From Craspedostauros australis (Eukaryota > Bacillariophyta > Bacillariophyceae > Mastogloiales > Achnanthaceae): a stretch of DNA of 64,000 nt. The notes beneath the pieces were generated by a model. That model did not search any database and was not told where the DNA came from. It was given only the letters and a program-made list of their open reading frames with translations. Shown in pieces: positions 53,075-64,000 of the stretch. The stretch spans positions 1 through 64,000 of the forward strand of contig JAMXDE010000009.1 of assembly GCA_026770025.1 (NCBI GenBank), read 5' to 3'. The position numbers and the translations under genes are program-made. Every line of letters starts with the position of its first letter. The stretch's first letter is position 1.

Positions 53075-55006
53075 GATGACGTTGCTGTTGCTGTTGCTGT
53101 TTCTGTCGCGGTCTTGATGGAGATGATAGCTGGCTTGTTCGTTGATCGTTGATTGTCGATCGTTGGTCGTTGCTTCAGTGGGATGCCTTTGTGTGCAATA
53201 CAATACCTTTGGGCACAATCGAAAGATTTTCAGGCCACAGGGTGTTCGAACTGCTTTGAATCTCAAATCCTCCCCTCTCTTATTGGATGCTTGGCAGATC
53301 AGCGGCTCGCTTGGTATCACAAGGTGAACGCAGGGTCTGAGTGTGATGCAGCGGTATCGTTGCCGTCGTTGCTCTGTGTGTTGACGTTGTTGGCGCCGAC
53401 GGATGGAACGGCAAGGAGCGCCATGGTCACCAACAACAAACACCATCATTCTGGTTGGTGCGGGTGCGCAAAGGCTCTCCGCACAACACAGACAAAGACG
53501 CCTCATATCTCATTTCGGTCGAGAACCGTATCACTTGATTGTATGGACAAGCGTACAAATAGGTTGTTTGAGAAGGCCTATGTAAGTTTTTGGTGCGTTG
53601 ATCGGAACGGAGAACAGTCATCGTTGTAACGGCAGTAATAACGGCCATCTCGACTTTCTTGGAAGCGATAAAATACCAACACATGTTGTCTGTTCTTGGG
53701 AAGTCTGGGTGGTCAACGTGCCGGCAGAAAAACTGGGATGGCCACGATTTTTATTTGCTTGTTGTTGTGTTGCAGGATGGAAAGCACCCAATCTTCTTGT
53801 GGGTACAGAGAGGGATGGAAAAGAAGTGGAATAAAACATATAATAGTGCTCTTCTTCTTCTGAATTATACACTCTACTCTGAAGAGCTCAAGTTGGAGTG
53901 GGTTGCATGGAATAGGTTGTGAGCCATCATATGCTACTATACAAAGCAACAGGAGAGGCTGAGAAATGTTCTGGTGATTTGAGGCTTCCGTTCCACTCTG
54001 GCCGATTTGCCTCCGAAGGGGTGGCCAATTAATTCGAGATGAGAATTTTGAACACTAATTGTTAATCATGTGGGAATTATTTATATATTGTCCCACCGAC
54101 ACGTGATCGAGTGCGCAATGATGCCGTCAAACAACGAGGGAACTAGCACTGCGACACGCCGTTGGCGAAGGGTACGCGCGCGCATGTCCTGCTTCATGTC
54201 TGTTGGAGAGTTTGTGCAGTTGATTTTGTGATGACACAGACGCACGTCTTTGCGGCCACGTTGTTGGGTCTACCCGTGTACTGTGTGTAACTTGTTGTTC
54301 GCCTCTTCTTCGCAGCATTGCCGTGATGAAACACGTTGTTTCTTCCTTCGTGTCTTCCTTTGTTTGTTTGTGCTGCTTCGGTCTGTCTCTCCGCAAGGGT
54401 TCCTTTTGGAAGTCGTATCACCCGCATCATCTGCCCCTTGTTTGTCCTTCTATCAATACTCGGTTCACCTGATCACCTCATCGCCATCGACAACATCTGC
54501 AACATCTGCAACATCTTGAACATCGCACGGCAATCGAGCACCATCGGACTCAAACTCAAGCTCAGCTTCAGCACTGTCACCACCATCAAAGCCACCACTG
54601 TTGGCAGTCGTCGCAGCAGCAAATCGAAGACCAGGCAGCAACCGAGAGACAGAAACGGCAAGGCTCTCATCATCGGCAAACTGCGACAACCGGCATCCCA
54701 GAGCTGCATCAAGCTACGAAGCAATCGCTGGAGGCTTTCGGAGGACTACAGCGTTCAGAATTCATTCGAGAAACAGTCGTTCAATTGATTAAGAGTGCGC
54801 TCCTCCATCACTCGGCGAGGAACAAGGGCCCTGCTCACGACGAACCCGGCGATCGTACAAGATCAAAGATGCAGGAACGAAGCAGGCGGAAGATGAAGAG
54901 GACGATAGCAACATCCAAATCTTCATGGACATCAACGGCAAAAGCAAAGGCAAAGGCAAATGCGAGGTCAACGACAACAGCGAAGAGGCTGACTTCGTCA
55001 CAGTCA
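53075..55006. other. Divergent intergenic region, 1.9 kb
   Basis: Upstream of both NOT3 (-) and the Asp/Asn-rich gene (+). Open frames here have no recognised domain. The part 54480-55006 is open in frame with the plus gene from 54785 but lacks conserved sequence and precedes its signal peptide. Confidence 0.45.
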
Positions 55007-57964
55007 ATGGCATCGCGTCCTATCCTCCTCAGCATGTTCATCCTCCTCATCGTCTCGCCGCTCATTGCTAGCGTCAATGCCTACGATTACAACAACTACT
55101 ACAATTACGGAAATGATGACGGCAATAATGATGATGGCAATAACGACGACGGCAATAACAACAACGATGATGGCAACAACAACGATGACGCAAATGCCAA
55201 CGCGAACAATGACGATGGAAACAATAACAACAACGATGACGGCGATGATTACTACAATGCTGGAGATGACAACAATGACGACGCCAATGCAAATGCTAAC
55301 AACGATGACGCAAACGCCAACGGAGACGACGCCAACAACTTCTGGAATAGTGAGTGGATTCATGCTGCGTGATGCACATTGAATCATGCGTCGTGCGTCG
55401 TGCTCCCATGCAATGCAATGCAATTCGAAGACAATACTGTCGATCTTTCGCCAGATGAGTTGAGGATTGGTTGCGAGCATGAGGAAAGTCCGGCTTGGCG
55501 AAGACGGAGAGGAGCACGGCGCATATGGCGAGACACAAGCTTGTCTTGATGCCTTCTCAATGCCTTGGATGCTGTCTCTGGCGAACCGCAAAACAGACGC
55601 ACTGTACCACGCCTCCTTCCCTTTCCCTGTGCCCAACTCATACTCTTCCCTCCCTCGTCTACTCTACCGTGTTTATAAACATGATCAAAACATCCATTGC
55701 TTGCGATCACATCTCACACACTCACTTCGCACTCAACCGATTTCGTTTTTGCTTTTGCTTTTCTTTGATTCAATCTCTCTGCCGCAGATCGTGATGACGA
55801 CTTCAACAACGATCACGATGATGACCTCTTCCAGTACGGCTTCGAAGAAGGCTTCGATGATGTTTACATCATGCCTGTATCCTGCGTCAACTAGTAAGTC
55901 AAGTGTCCTGCTGTGTGCATTCCAAAAAGGGCCTTCCGCCAACTGCACACGCTTGTGCTCTTCATCGACTCAACTTCTGCGAACTAACTTTGTCAACTGC
56001 ACGACATACGCAATCACAATTGATCTTTCTTCATATATCACTCTTCTGCTCGCACCACAACCATCATCACCACTGACAACACGAACAACAACACACTGGC
56101 ATCCACAGCAACAACGGTCACATGATTCAATTCGAGCTCTTCGAGGACACCAGCTCATTCCAATGCCGACATTCAAAAGTGGGAAGCTTCGTTGTCAGTA
56201 TCGCCCATTACATGCGCGCGTATTTCAACTACCAGGCGTTGGTGAAAGGCAACAACTTTCAGCTCCCCGGTGACGCTGGGTATCTCAACGTAAGTGTATT
56301 CGGCGGTGCATGAGTTGAGTGCCTGTTCGTGCAGATGCTCTCTGGAGATGTATGGTTTGCAGCTCCTTCATACAAGTGGCAACTTGATCGTCGTTGCGCT
56401 TCATTTCATCACCATCTTTACGCATTTCACATCCTCAATCTCTCCTTCCCTTCAAACAACACCATTGCCATCACCATCATCCATACGATCGCCAAAATCT
56501 TGCGCTGGCCCATCCGGCAGTGTCTGATGTTGCAAGAGACTGCCTATGGCGACTCTCCGGTGTACGCAAAGATTGGTTGCATGGAGCGTTCCACCTTCAC
56601 CTCCACCAAACTGGCACTTCACCTCTACACCGACGCCAAGTGCAGCCAACCTTTCGACGATGGCGAGACGGCGCAGAAGCACAACAAGCGCGGATACGAC
56701 GTCAACGGGTACGCGTTCCGAACCAAGGTCTCCTTCCGCCCACCATTCTACTCCTGCCAATCCTGCACACCATCATCCATCTCCGAAACCTTCAACAGGC
56801 AGTCAGGAACATGGTATGATGATGACTTCATCGTGCAACAGGAGAGAAACCAGGAGAACAATAAGGACAAGGATGACGAAGACGACGATCAGAACGCCAA
56901 CAACGGGTATTATGATGATGACAACCACGTGGACGATGCCTACTACAAACCAAACCAGGATGACGCATACTACCAAGCCAACGACGATGTTTACAACAAC
57001 GGTGACGACGCCTACGGCAACCGCAATCTTGCGTCATCCGGCGTCGACAATGCCGAACAACGTTCTGCAGAATCGGATACGCGTTTGTTGGCCGCGTCGC
57101 CAACAGAGCTCGAGGTGAGTGAATCAACAATTTGTTGTCCTGTCCTGCACTCCACTGTGACCTGTGTGAAGGTGCTGGTTGCATGTGGCATGCATATTCA
57201 CAATCGTCTGCGTCTTTGTTCTGAGGACACGCGCAAGAAGAAGCACTCTCCTCTATACCATGTCACCGAACTTGTCCTTCCTGATGTTCCTCACACCGTA
57301 CTTCTGCACAAAACAATACCTCACAACGTGCGCTTGAACTCATGATCTGACAAACCCACGCAAAAACTTGACGTCATGACACGGAATGGAATGGAATGGA
57401 ATGGAATGAAATGAAATGAAATGGCAACAGAAATACGAGAACGACTTCTGGACCGAAGTGGATGAGGCGAAGCGCGATTTGTACAACAATGGGTACGATG
57501 TCGGGGACTGGAACATGTGCCAGCGCGTGTACAAGTACGGCGTGTACTGCGACGAGGATTGCCAAAGCCTGAATGCATACCGCACGGATCGATGGTCAGG
57601 CGCCGACATCGTGCTGCTCTCCTTCTTGGTGACGTTCATCTGCGGCATGATGCTGCTCGTCGTTGCCAAACGGCTGAAAGCGGCTCAGAAGCAACGCATC
57701 TACGGGAAGGCATCCACACACCTCCCAGGCCTTCCACCAGCAGCCATGTTCATGCTGTTCATGGTGCTGATGTTCATCGTCGTCGTCCTTGCCAAGTTGA
57801 ACTTCGTGAACGAGACGTTGATCTTCGCTGTGGTGACCTGCATACTGCTGTTCATCTACATGCTGAAGCTCACTCTGTTTGACAACAGAAGGCCGGTCCT
57901 GCTCGCAGCACCAGGCCATTATCAACAATTCGACAATCCCATGGACGGTCGGATATTCAGTTAA
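55007..57964 (+). CDS. Asp/Asn-rich multi-pass surface protein, five exons
   Basis: Exons are 55007-55349, 55788-55893, 56109-56289, 56521-57114 and 57431-57964. All junctions are GT-AG, phases agree, and the sum is 1758 nt (585 residues). Residues 1-25 are a signal peptide (PILLSMFILLIVSPLIASVNA). Residues 26-115 repeat (D/N)DGNN and NDDANANA units. A Cys-containing ectodomain follows (FEDTSSFQCRHSK, YMRAYFNYQALVKGNNFQL, YAKIGCMERSTFTSTKL, FRPPFYSCQSC), then a second acidic stretch (YYDDDNHVDDAYYKPNQDDA), then MCQRVYKYGVYCDEDC and three membrane helices (about 466-487, 511-530, 537-558). I recognise no characterised family. The exon 4 acceptor at 56520 is the least certain. Composition suggests a calcium- or mineral-binding cell-surface role, which is a guess. 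Confidence 0.78.
57383..57422. repeat. (GGAAT)n/(GAAAT)n microsatellite next to a splice acceptor
   Basis: Tandem GGAAT then GAAAT units end 8 bp before the exon 5 acceptor (CAACAG|AAA at 57431), inside intron 4 of the Asp/Asn-rich gene. There is no polypyrimidine tract here. Confidence 0.9.
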
Positions 57965-59066
57965 GAGCGCAAGAGTCTTGGATAAGAACAAGTGGCTGGG
58001 CACGACGACGGATACATTCTCTGCCTGCACTCCATACTCGTGCTCTCACATGCACACACATGGAGGAGGTCCAACTTGCGCATTGGAAAGGAAGCATCGT
58101 GGGCATGATATCGCATTGCTCTGAACGGTACTACTATTGTATGGCAAGAGCAACATCACAGGCAATGGGAACAACGACATGGGACATCGACGAGAGCATA
58201 ACGAGGCGTGGTGCGATTTTTTCATCACTCCAAATTCACATCGCTACGGATGCACAAACGAGAACAACTGCACCGATGACTCCTTTGGAAGCAATGGGGG
58301 AGGCAGACACGCCCCGTGCCTTCGTTGACAGTAGAGGCCATCTCGAAGTGGTCTATGATCATGTGCATCCCCAAACAGCTAAGACATGTCGCAGAGGGAG
58401 CAGAACGATTGCCGCCACACCCGCGCAAGCACAGAGAACAACGATGACAGTGACGGAAATGATGAAAATGATGATGAATGCTCGGAAATGGGACGTCAGC
58501 GTGTCCCAAAAGTATTCCGGTTGTAACATTAGATTTGAAAATACAATAGCACTCGCTGGTGTGCCAACACGACGACACCACAGCTGTGCATAAGATGATC
58601 TCTCTATCTCCGCGATCGCAGATCTGCATCAACACAGTGCACGCTTTGGGTGCAGCTCATTTACGAGCATCTGTTACCAGAGAGCAAGTGGTGTGGTGTG
58701 GAACGGACCAGAGTGAATATTGGTAGTATCTCCAACGAGAGTAGTCCCATACGTATCGGCCACCACAAATCGCGCAGAGTATTGCTGCGAAGTGAAGCTA
58801 TTTATGTACCATGATTGCGGACCAAGATCGCACGCTGCGATCACTTGGTTTGATCGCAGCCACAAACACGCTGCGCGTGTTTGGCTTTGTGTTGGCCATG
58901 GCGCGATTGTTGCTGTTCGCTCGTTGTTTGTGTTTGTTTGGCTTGGCTTGTGGTTTGGTTGGTTGGTTGGTTGCTCACAAAGATCCAAGCACAAAACGCC
59001 ATCGAGCAAGCAACCAAAGAAGCAAGGCAGTGAGACAAGCAGAGAGAGAGAGAGGCAGAGAGAAAG
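57965..59066. other. Intergenic, nothing recognised
   Basis: A frame at 58060-58593 (+) has no recognisable motif. A (GA)n run at 59040-59065 sits directly before the GluRS start codon, as its 5' leader. Confidence 0.4.
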
Positions 59067-61810
59067 ATGCAACTCGTGATCAACCCCAACTCGGAGGAGG
59101 TGACGGACCGTCCCCTGGTGGCGCTGTCTGTGGCTGTGCTGACCAACACAGTGGTGGACATCAAGCTGTTCAGCAACCACCACGCGAAGACCACCTCCCT
59201 CAGCACCAAGACCGGAAGCATCGTGGGAGACCTGGCCATCGCGCGCTACCTGGCCCGCCGCTGCGCCGGAACGAACAATGCCGCCGCGGCGGATCGCGTG
59301 ATGGGCGCCACCGCCGAAGATCAGGGGCAGGTCGATGCCTGGGTGGACTACGCCCAATCGCTGAAGCTGCTGCCCAAGGACCAGCGCGTCAAGGCCGTCT
59401 GCATGACGCTGGAGCACAACCTCCTCTCCCGCACCTACCTGGTGGGTCACGGCATCACCCTGGCCGACATCGCCCTGTTCTCCGCCATGGGGTTCCCCAA
59501 CCAGGCCTCCGATCTCGCGCTCTTCCTCAACACCGTCGCCGCCGACAAGTACCCGGCCACCCACCGCTGGACCAACATGATGGCCACCTGCCCGGCTCTG
59601 CAGGAGGCCATGCAGTGCGCCGTGGGCATTGCGAACAGCACCGAGGCCAAGTTCAGCCTCGACGAGCAGCTGGAGCCGCTCGTGTCCGGCATGGCGCTGC
59701 TGGAGGGTGCCACCGCAGGCCGTGTCGTCACGCGGTTCCCGCCTGAACCGTCCGGTTACCTGCACGTCGGTCACGCCAAGGCTGTGCTGCTCAACGACTA
59801 CTACGCCCGTCGGTACAAGGGGCGTCTCCTCGTGCGCTTCGATGACACCAACCCATCCAAGGAGAAAGAGGAGTATCAGCAAGCCATCATCGAAGATGTA
59901 CGTACGGGCTGCGATTGCTATTGCTACTGCTACTGCTCTTGTTCGGATGTTGTTCGGCTCTGCCTGCGCGACTGCTATTCTTTGCGATGTTGTGTGGATG
60001 GTCATGTGCGGATGGTCATGTGCATACTGTACTCAGTTCTCCTCGCCGATCTGGTTATTGCTGGTGATCTACGAGTGTTCACAATCTCACAAATCTCCTC
60101 TCCTTTGTCTCTGTGTGGTGACCACTTGACACGTAATAAATCGATGAACGTACATTCGTTCAAACTCGCACACTCATGTTCACAAACGCAACAACAGCTG
60201 GGCAAGCTGGGCGTCAAGCCAGATGTCATCAGCCACACGTCAGACTATTTCGAGACCATCGCTTGCTACGCCAAGTACCTGATCGAGAATGGCCTCGCGT
60301 ACATGGACGACACGCCTCAGGAGCAGATGAAGGAGGAGCGCATGGAACGCAAGGAGTCCAAGCACCGCAACCAAACCTCCGAGGATGCCATGAAGTACTT
60401 CAAGCTCATGTACAGCGGCAGCGAGGAAGGCTCCACCTGGTGCCTGCGGGCCAAGATCGACATGCAGAGCGTCAACGGAACCCTCCGCGACCCCGTCCTC
60501 TTCCGGCAGAACACGACGCCCCACCACCGATCCGGCACCAAGTACAAGGCCTACCCAACGTACGACTTGGCATGTCCTATTGTGGATTCTGTCGAAGGCG
60601 TCACTCACGCTCTGCGTACCACCGAGTACAATGACCGCGACGAGCAGTACCAGTGGATCCTCAAGGCCCTCGGTCTCCGCCGTGTCCGCATCCATGCCTT
60701 CGCTCGCATGAGCTTCATGTTCACCGTCCTTTCCAAGCGCAAGCTCACCTGGTTCGTCGAGCAAGGCCTCGTCACAGGCTGGGACGACGCTCGCATGCCG
60801 ACCGTCCGTGGAGTCGTGCGCCGCGGCGTCAACGTCCCCGCATTGCGCAAGTTCATCTACTCGCAGGGTGCCAGCCGTCGCATCGTCAACATGGAATGGA
60901 ACAAGTTCTGGGCCGAGAACAAGCGCGAGATCGACAAGTGCGCTAAGCGTTTTATGGCCATCGACAAGAAGCAGCATGCCACCTTGACCGTGACCAACGG
61001 ACCTGCCGAGGGTGACAACTCCTACATGGCCGCCGACTACCATCCAAAGGATCCGTCGTTGGGCAGCCGCGTCATCAAGCTTGGAAAAGAGATTCTGTTG
61101 GAGACTGTCGACGTGGAAGGCATCACCGTCGGTGAAGATATCGTCCTTTTGCGATGGGGTGAGTGAATCATTGGTGCTAGTGTCGTTAGTGCTGGTGTTG
61201 GTGTCGGTATGACTGCTTGCGAACTTTGCTTGTGTTGTCTTGTGCTGTCCTTGGAGGGACAGCAATGATGGCGAGAACGGAGAGCTTCACCATGCTACTG
61301 CTACATTATCCATTCACCTCCATTCGATCTCCTGCATCCTAATCCAACCGCGTTCGCTTGTCCCTTCCCTCCACTATGCTCCACTGTATTCATTTGGACA
61401 ACACAGGCGTGGTCAAGATCACCAAGGTCGAAGGAGGCCTGGAGGGTGAGCACATCCCGGACGGCAACTTCAAGGCCGCCAAGCGCAAGATCAGCTGGAT
61501 GGCCAAGTCCGATGCCAACCTCAGCGTCGTCCTCACCGAGTTCGACAACCTTGTCTCCAAGGAGAAGCTCGAGGAGGAGGACAAGTTCGAAGACTTCGTC
61601 AATCCCGACACCATGGCATCCACCGAAGTCATCGGCGATGCTGGCCTCAAGCTGCTGAAGGAGCACGAGGTCATCCAGCTCGAACGCCGTGGATACTATC
61701 GCGTGGACCGCCCATACGTGTCTGCCACCAAGCCATTGATGCTGTACATGGTCCCTGATGGCAAGGCCAAGGCCATGTCCGGCCTGCAGGGCAAGTTGGC
61801 CCACCGTTAA
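59067..61810 (+). CDS. Cytosolic glutamyl-tRNA synthetase, three exons
   Basis: Exons are 59067-59897, 60198-61158 and 61407-61810 (2196 nt, 731 residues); all introns are GT-AG. Residues 1-200 form a GST-like domain (TLADIALFSAMGFPN) as in eukaryotic GluRS/EPRS. The class I catalytic core starts RFPPEPSGYLHVGHAKAVLL (HIGH variant HVGH at 233-236). It continues with RFDDTNPSKEKEEY, CPIVDSVEGVTHALRTTEY and the KMSKS variant LSKRK (455-459), then GWDDARMPTVRG. The C-terminus is a beta-barrel anticodon-binding region (ITKVEGGLEGEHIPDGNFKA). The enzyme charges tRNA-Glu with glutamate in the cytosol. No WHEP or ProRS part follows, so it is the unfused form. No targeting peptide is seen. The long minus-strand frames across it are shadows. 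Confidence 0.96.
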
Positions 61811-62069
61811 GAATTCGGGTACTCACACCAAGACGAACGCAAAAGTTACGCCAGATTCTCGAGGCGGGCCTTTCTTCTCTCAAGAGATTCCGTTGGTCGA
61901 TCGCGATTGATTGATCGATCAATCGATTCACCGTTAACAGTACGTAGCCTCTACTAGTACACGTACCCATACCCATACCAACTATATGGACGCTTTACGT
62001 CTGCAACATTGTGATAGCATTCCACGGCTGATCCATCGATTATACGCACATACTAGGATGTGGCGCGGC
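61811..62069. other. Short convergent intergenic region with a 16-bp palindrome
   Basis: 259 bp between the GluRS stop (+) and the DnaJ stop (-). It contains the palindrome GATTGATCGATCAATC at 61909-61924. Both 3' ends must be formed here. Confidence 0.6.
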
Positions 62070-63881
62070 TCAGTAGTGACGATGTCCATGCCCATGTCCT
62101 CCGTGCCCGGTCCGACCTCTCCTGGCAGCTTGCTCGGCAGCCTCGACACGTTCTCGGATGGCCGCTGGATCGTATCCCTCGTCGTACAGCTTCCTCTTGA
62201 AGTCATCCGACAGAGTCTCCAGAGCGTCGCCCAGAATCTTGAATTGCTTCTCTGCCTGCTTCTGCTCCTCCACGGATTTTTGCGAATGCCGATCGGGATG
62301 GTATTTGAGGCACTGCTGCTTGTACGCCTTCTTGATCTCCATCAGACTGGCGAGACTGGAGACGCCCAGCGTGCCGTAAAAGTCCGGCCGACGTTGCTTG
62401 CGCACTTCAAAGTCGGCCTTCTCATAGGCCTTGTGCAGACGCATGTCGTTGCTTTCGAACCTGCGAAGGAGGTCGGACACCTCGCTCAGGGCATCCTCGT
62501 GCTGACCCAGCCCATGGTAGGCCTGGAACTTGATCAGCCATGCTGGGATGTAGGCCTCCTGTGCGTACACCACGAGGGCACAGTCCTTCAGGCAATTCGC
62601 ATGCTGCTTCAGCCGGAGGTAAGCCTCGGCCCTCTGCGTGTACAGGGTCGCGTACAACGGCGATCGGCTGGGGTTGGGTACGCAAATATCCAGCGCCTTC
62701 GTGATGTGGTCGACCGCGCTTTGGAACCGGCGGTGGAACATGTCCTGTTTGGCGGCCGCGATGGAGGAATGAACCTGACGCGTGGTTTTGAGCGCCGTCT
62801 TGATGGTTCTGGATTCCGGATCGAGACGCAGCGCCTCACGCATCAGCTTGAGGCCATGCTCGTAGTCTCCCATGAAGAACATGGCCTGTCCACGAATTTG
62901 GAATGCCTCTGCATTGCGAGAATCGAACCTGAGTACACGCATGGTCATGGTCAGCGCGGCATCCGTGAGGCCCAGTCCGAGATCTGCCTTGGCGGCTCCC
63001 AGCAAAACGCAAGGTGGCATGATGGATTCCTTCATGAGACGACCGAACGATGATTTCGCGGTGGCATACTGCCTCAGCTCCAGCTGTTTCGTTGCCTGCT
63101 GGAAGCTCAGACGGTGCTTGGAAACGTAGTCGAGCTCCTTTTGCAGTGATTGGGTTCCGCTTTCATTTGGTTGTTTGGCAGAGGCAAATGCGTGCAGGCC
63201 TTCCTGAAGTCCCAGCTCCGCCTTCTCGAACCGCCCGAGTTGAAGATACGCGCGACTTTGTCGCATGTAGGCTTTGGCGTACAGTGTGTTCCATTGGATG
63301 GCGCAGCTGCTGTCCTGCAGGCACTGCGCATATTGCTGTAGCTTGAAGTCCGTGGTTGCGCGGTTGCAGAAGAGCGTTGCAAGGAGGCTGGCAGCATCCG
63401 AGGCAGGCTTGCTCGGTGTGGCATTCAGCGTCTTTGGGGTGATGAACTCATGATACTCCATGTCATCCTTGGACATGAGAACGTCTATGGCTCGCTTGTA
63501 GAGCAAGCGTGCTTGCGAAAAGTGTTGGTTGGAGAATTGATTGTTCGCCTCCTCCTTTAGCGAACTGGCCAAGGATATTTGCTGTTTGATTTTGTTTTCC
63601 AATCTCTTGATTCGGTCGATGGCAGTCACTTGATCGTTCTGAGGGCGTGCATCGACACCGTGCGTGGATTCTTTGTCATCGCTGCCTGTGCCGCTGCCTG
63701 CGTCGCTGCCTGCGCTGCTGGGATGGACGATCTGTGGCTGCTGACCTGAACCACCGTGGCTGGCTGGTATGTTATCAGATGAGGCATCAGATGAGGCATC
63801 GTGAGAGTGCTTGACTTCGCCACGACCTCTCTTGGTGGGTCGAGCTGATGGCGATCCTTGCGGCATTGGACCCGTCGCCAT
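62070..63881 (-). CDS. TPR-DnaJ co-chaperone (DNAJC7/DNAJC3-like), possibly 5' partial
   Basis: From the ATG at 63881 the protein has 603 residues; the frame stays open to 64000 with gene-like Ser/Ala-rich sequence, so the real start may lie outside. A disordered N-terminus is followed by TPR pairs (KEEANNQFSNQHFSQARLLY, FCNRATTDFKLQQYAQCLQD, LYTQRAEAYLRLKQHANCLK; about 100-480). A J-domain follows (about 500-570) with DFYGTLGVSSLASLMEIKKA and the HPD motif in YHPDRH (528-530), needed to stimulate Hsp70 ATPase. The tail is Gly/His-rich (GHGGHGHGHRHY). TPRs of this kind bind Hsp70 and Hsp90 C-termini, so it likely passes clients between them in the cytosol. No signal peptide is visible, which argues against the ER DNAJC3 type. 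Confidence 0.92.
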   Translation of the reverse strand: MATGPMPQGSPSARPTKRGRGEVKHSHDASSDASSDNIPASHGGSGQQPQIVHPSSAGSDAGSGTGSDDKESTHGVDARPQNDQVTAIDRIKRLENKIKQQISLASSLKEEANNQFSNQHFSQARLLYKRAIDVLMSKDDMEYHEFITPKTLNATPSKPASDAASLLATLFCNRATTDFKLQQYAQCLQDSSCAIQWNTLYAKAYMRQSRAYLQLGRFEKAELGLQEGLHAFASAKQPNESGTQSLQKELDYVSKHRLSFQQATKQLELRQYATAKSSFGRLMKESIMPPCVLLGAAKADLGLGLTDAALTMTMRVLRFDSRNAEAFQIRGQAMFFMGDYEHGLKLMREALRLDPESRTIKTALKTTRQVHSSIAAAKQDMFHRRFQSAVDHITKALDICVPNPSRSPLYATLYTQRAEAYLRLKQHANCLKDCALVVYAQEAYIPAWLIKFQAYHGLGQHEDALSEVSDLLRRFESNDMRLHKAYEKADFEVRKQRRPDFYGTLGVSSLASLMEIKKAYKQQCLKYHPDRHSQKSVEEQKQAEKQFKILGDALETLSDDFKRKLYDEGYDPAAIRERVEAAEQAARRGRTGHGGHGHGHRHY

Positions 63882-64000
63882 TCCTGCTGTGCCATCTGCC
63901 GTGGCAGCATTGGCTGAACTATCCGATACCTGCGTCTGCGAGATGTGCGCCGTCGCTGACAGAAGATGAGACTGAAGGCTGCCGTAATCTCCGGTCCAAT

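Noticed and set aside
58674-60005. 443-codon minus-strand frame
   Set aside because: Antisense to GluRS exon 1; the GluRS motifs are unambiguous.
60240-61265. 341-codon minus-strand frame
   Set aside because: Antisense to GluRS exon 2 and it crosses its splice donor.

Overview
The window is eukaryotic nuclear DNA, most likely from a photosynthetic heterokont alga such as a diatom. Genes are broken by short GT-AG introns. Two proteins carry a signal peptide followed by an ASAFAP-type site with Phe at +1, as used for four-membrane red-derived plastids. The two Ty1/copia elements resemble polyproteins of diatoms and oomycetes. There are no operons, rRNA genes or CRISPR arrays, and I saw no tRNA gene.

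Region 1 (1-10.6 kb): a decayed Ty1/copia LTR retrotransposon (1094-10199) inserted into an AhpC/TSA peroxiredoxin-like gene. Both halves of the gene, and a 5-bp target duplication (AGCAT), are still visible.

Region 2 (10.6-32 kb): a perfect-core hairpin and a 411-bp nearly pure C tract, then host genes. These are a two-exon secreted trypsin-like protease (-), a 1295-residue AAA_16-type ATPase with a helical-repeat tail (-), a short SPF45/DRT111-like splicing-factor homologue (-), a small secreted protein (+), a plastid PAP/fibrillin protein (-), and a 1069-residue Crinkler/RHS-like NTPase-nuclease (-).

Region 3 (32.6-39.7 kb): a second, minus-strand copia element. It has gag and pol separated by one in-frame TGA, a YVDN instead of YVDD reverse-transcriptase motif, and a solo LTR nested in its RNase H domain. 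Two 59-bp direct repeats lie on either side.

Region 4 (39.9-64 kb): dense host genes. A cluster of TGACGTCA-type elements precedes a plastid thioredoxin-like gene (+). Then come a membrane-anchored trypsin-like protease (-), a three-exon IMPACT/YigZ (UPF0029) protein (+), a seven-helix cAMP-receptor-like GPCR with a premature TAA (+), three-exon CCR4-NOT subunit 3 (-), a five-exon Asp/Asn-rich multi-pass surface protein (+), three-exon cytosolic glutamyl-tRNA synthetase (+), and a TPR-DnaJ co-chaperone (-) whose frame stays open to the window edge.

The genes do not form one pathway. Broad roles are translation and mRNA turnover (GluRS, NOT3, IMPACT-like), protein folding (DnaJ), plastid function (PAP/fibrillin, thioredoxin-like), secreted or surface proteolysis and signalling (two S1 proteases, GPCR, Asp/Asn-rich protein), and an NTPase-nuclease of the effector/conflict type. 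Several breaks sit at homopolymers or look like one-base deletions, so some apparent pseudogenes may be consensus errors.
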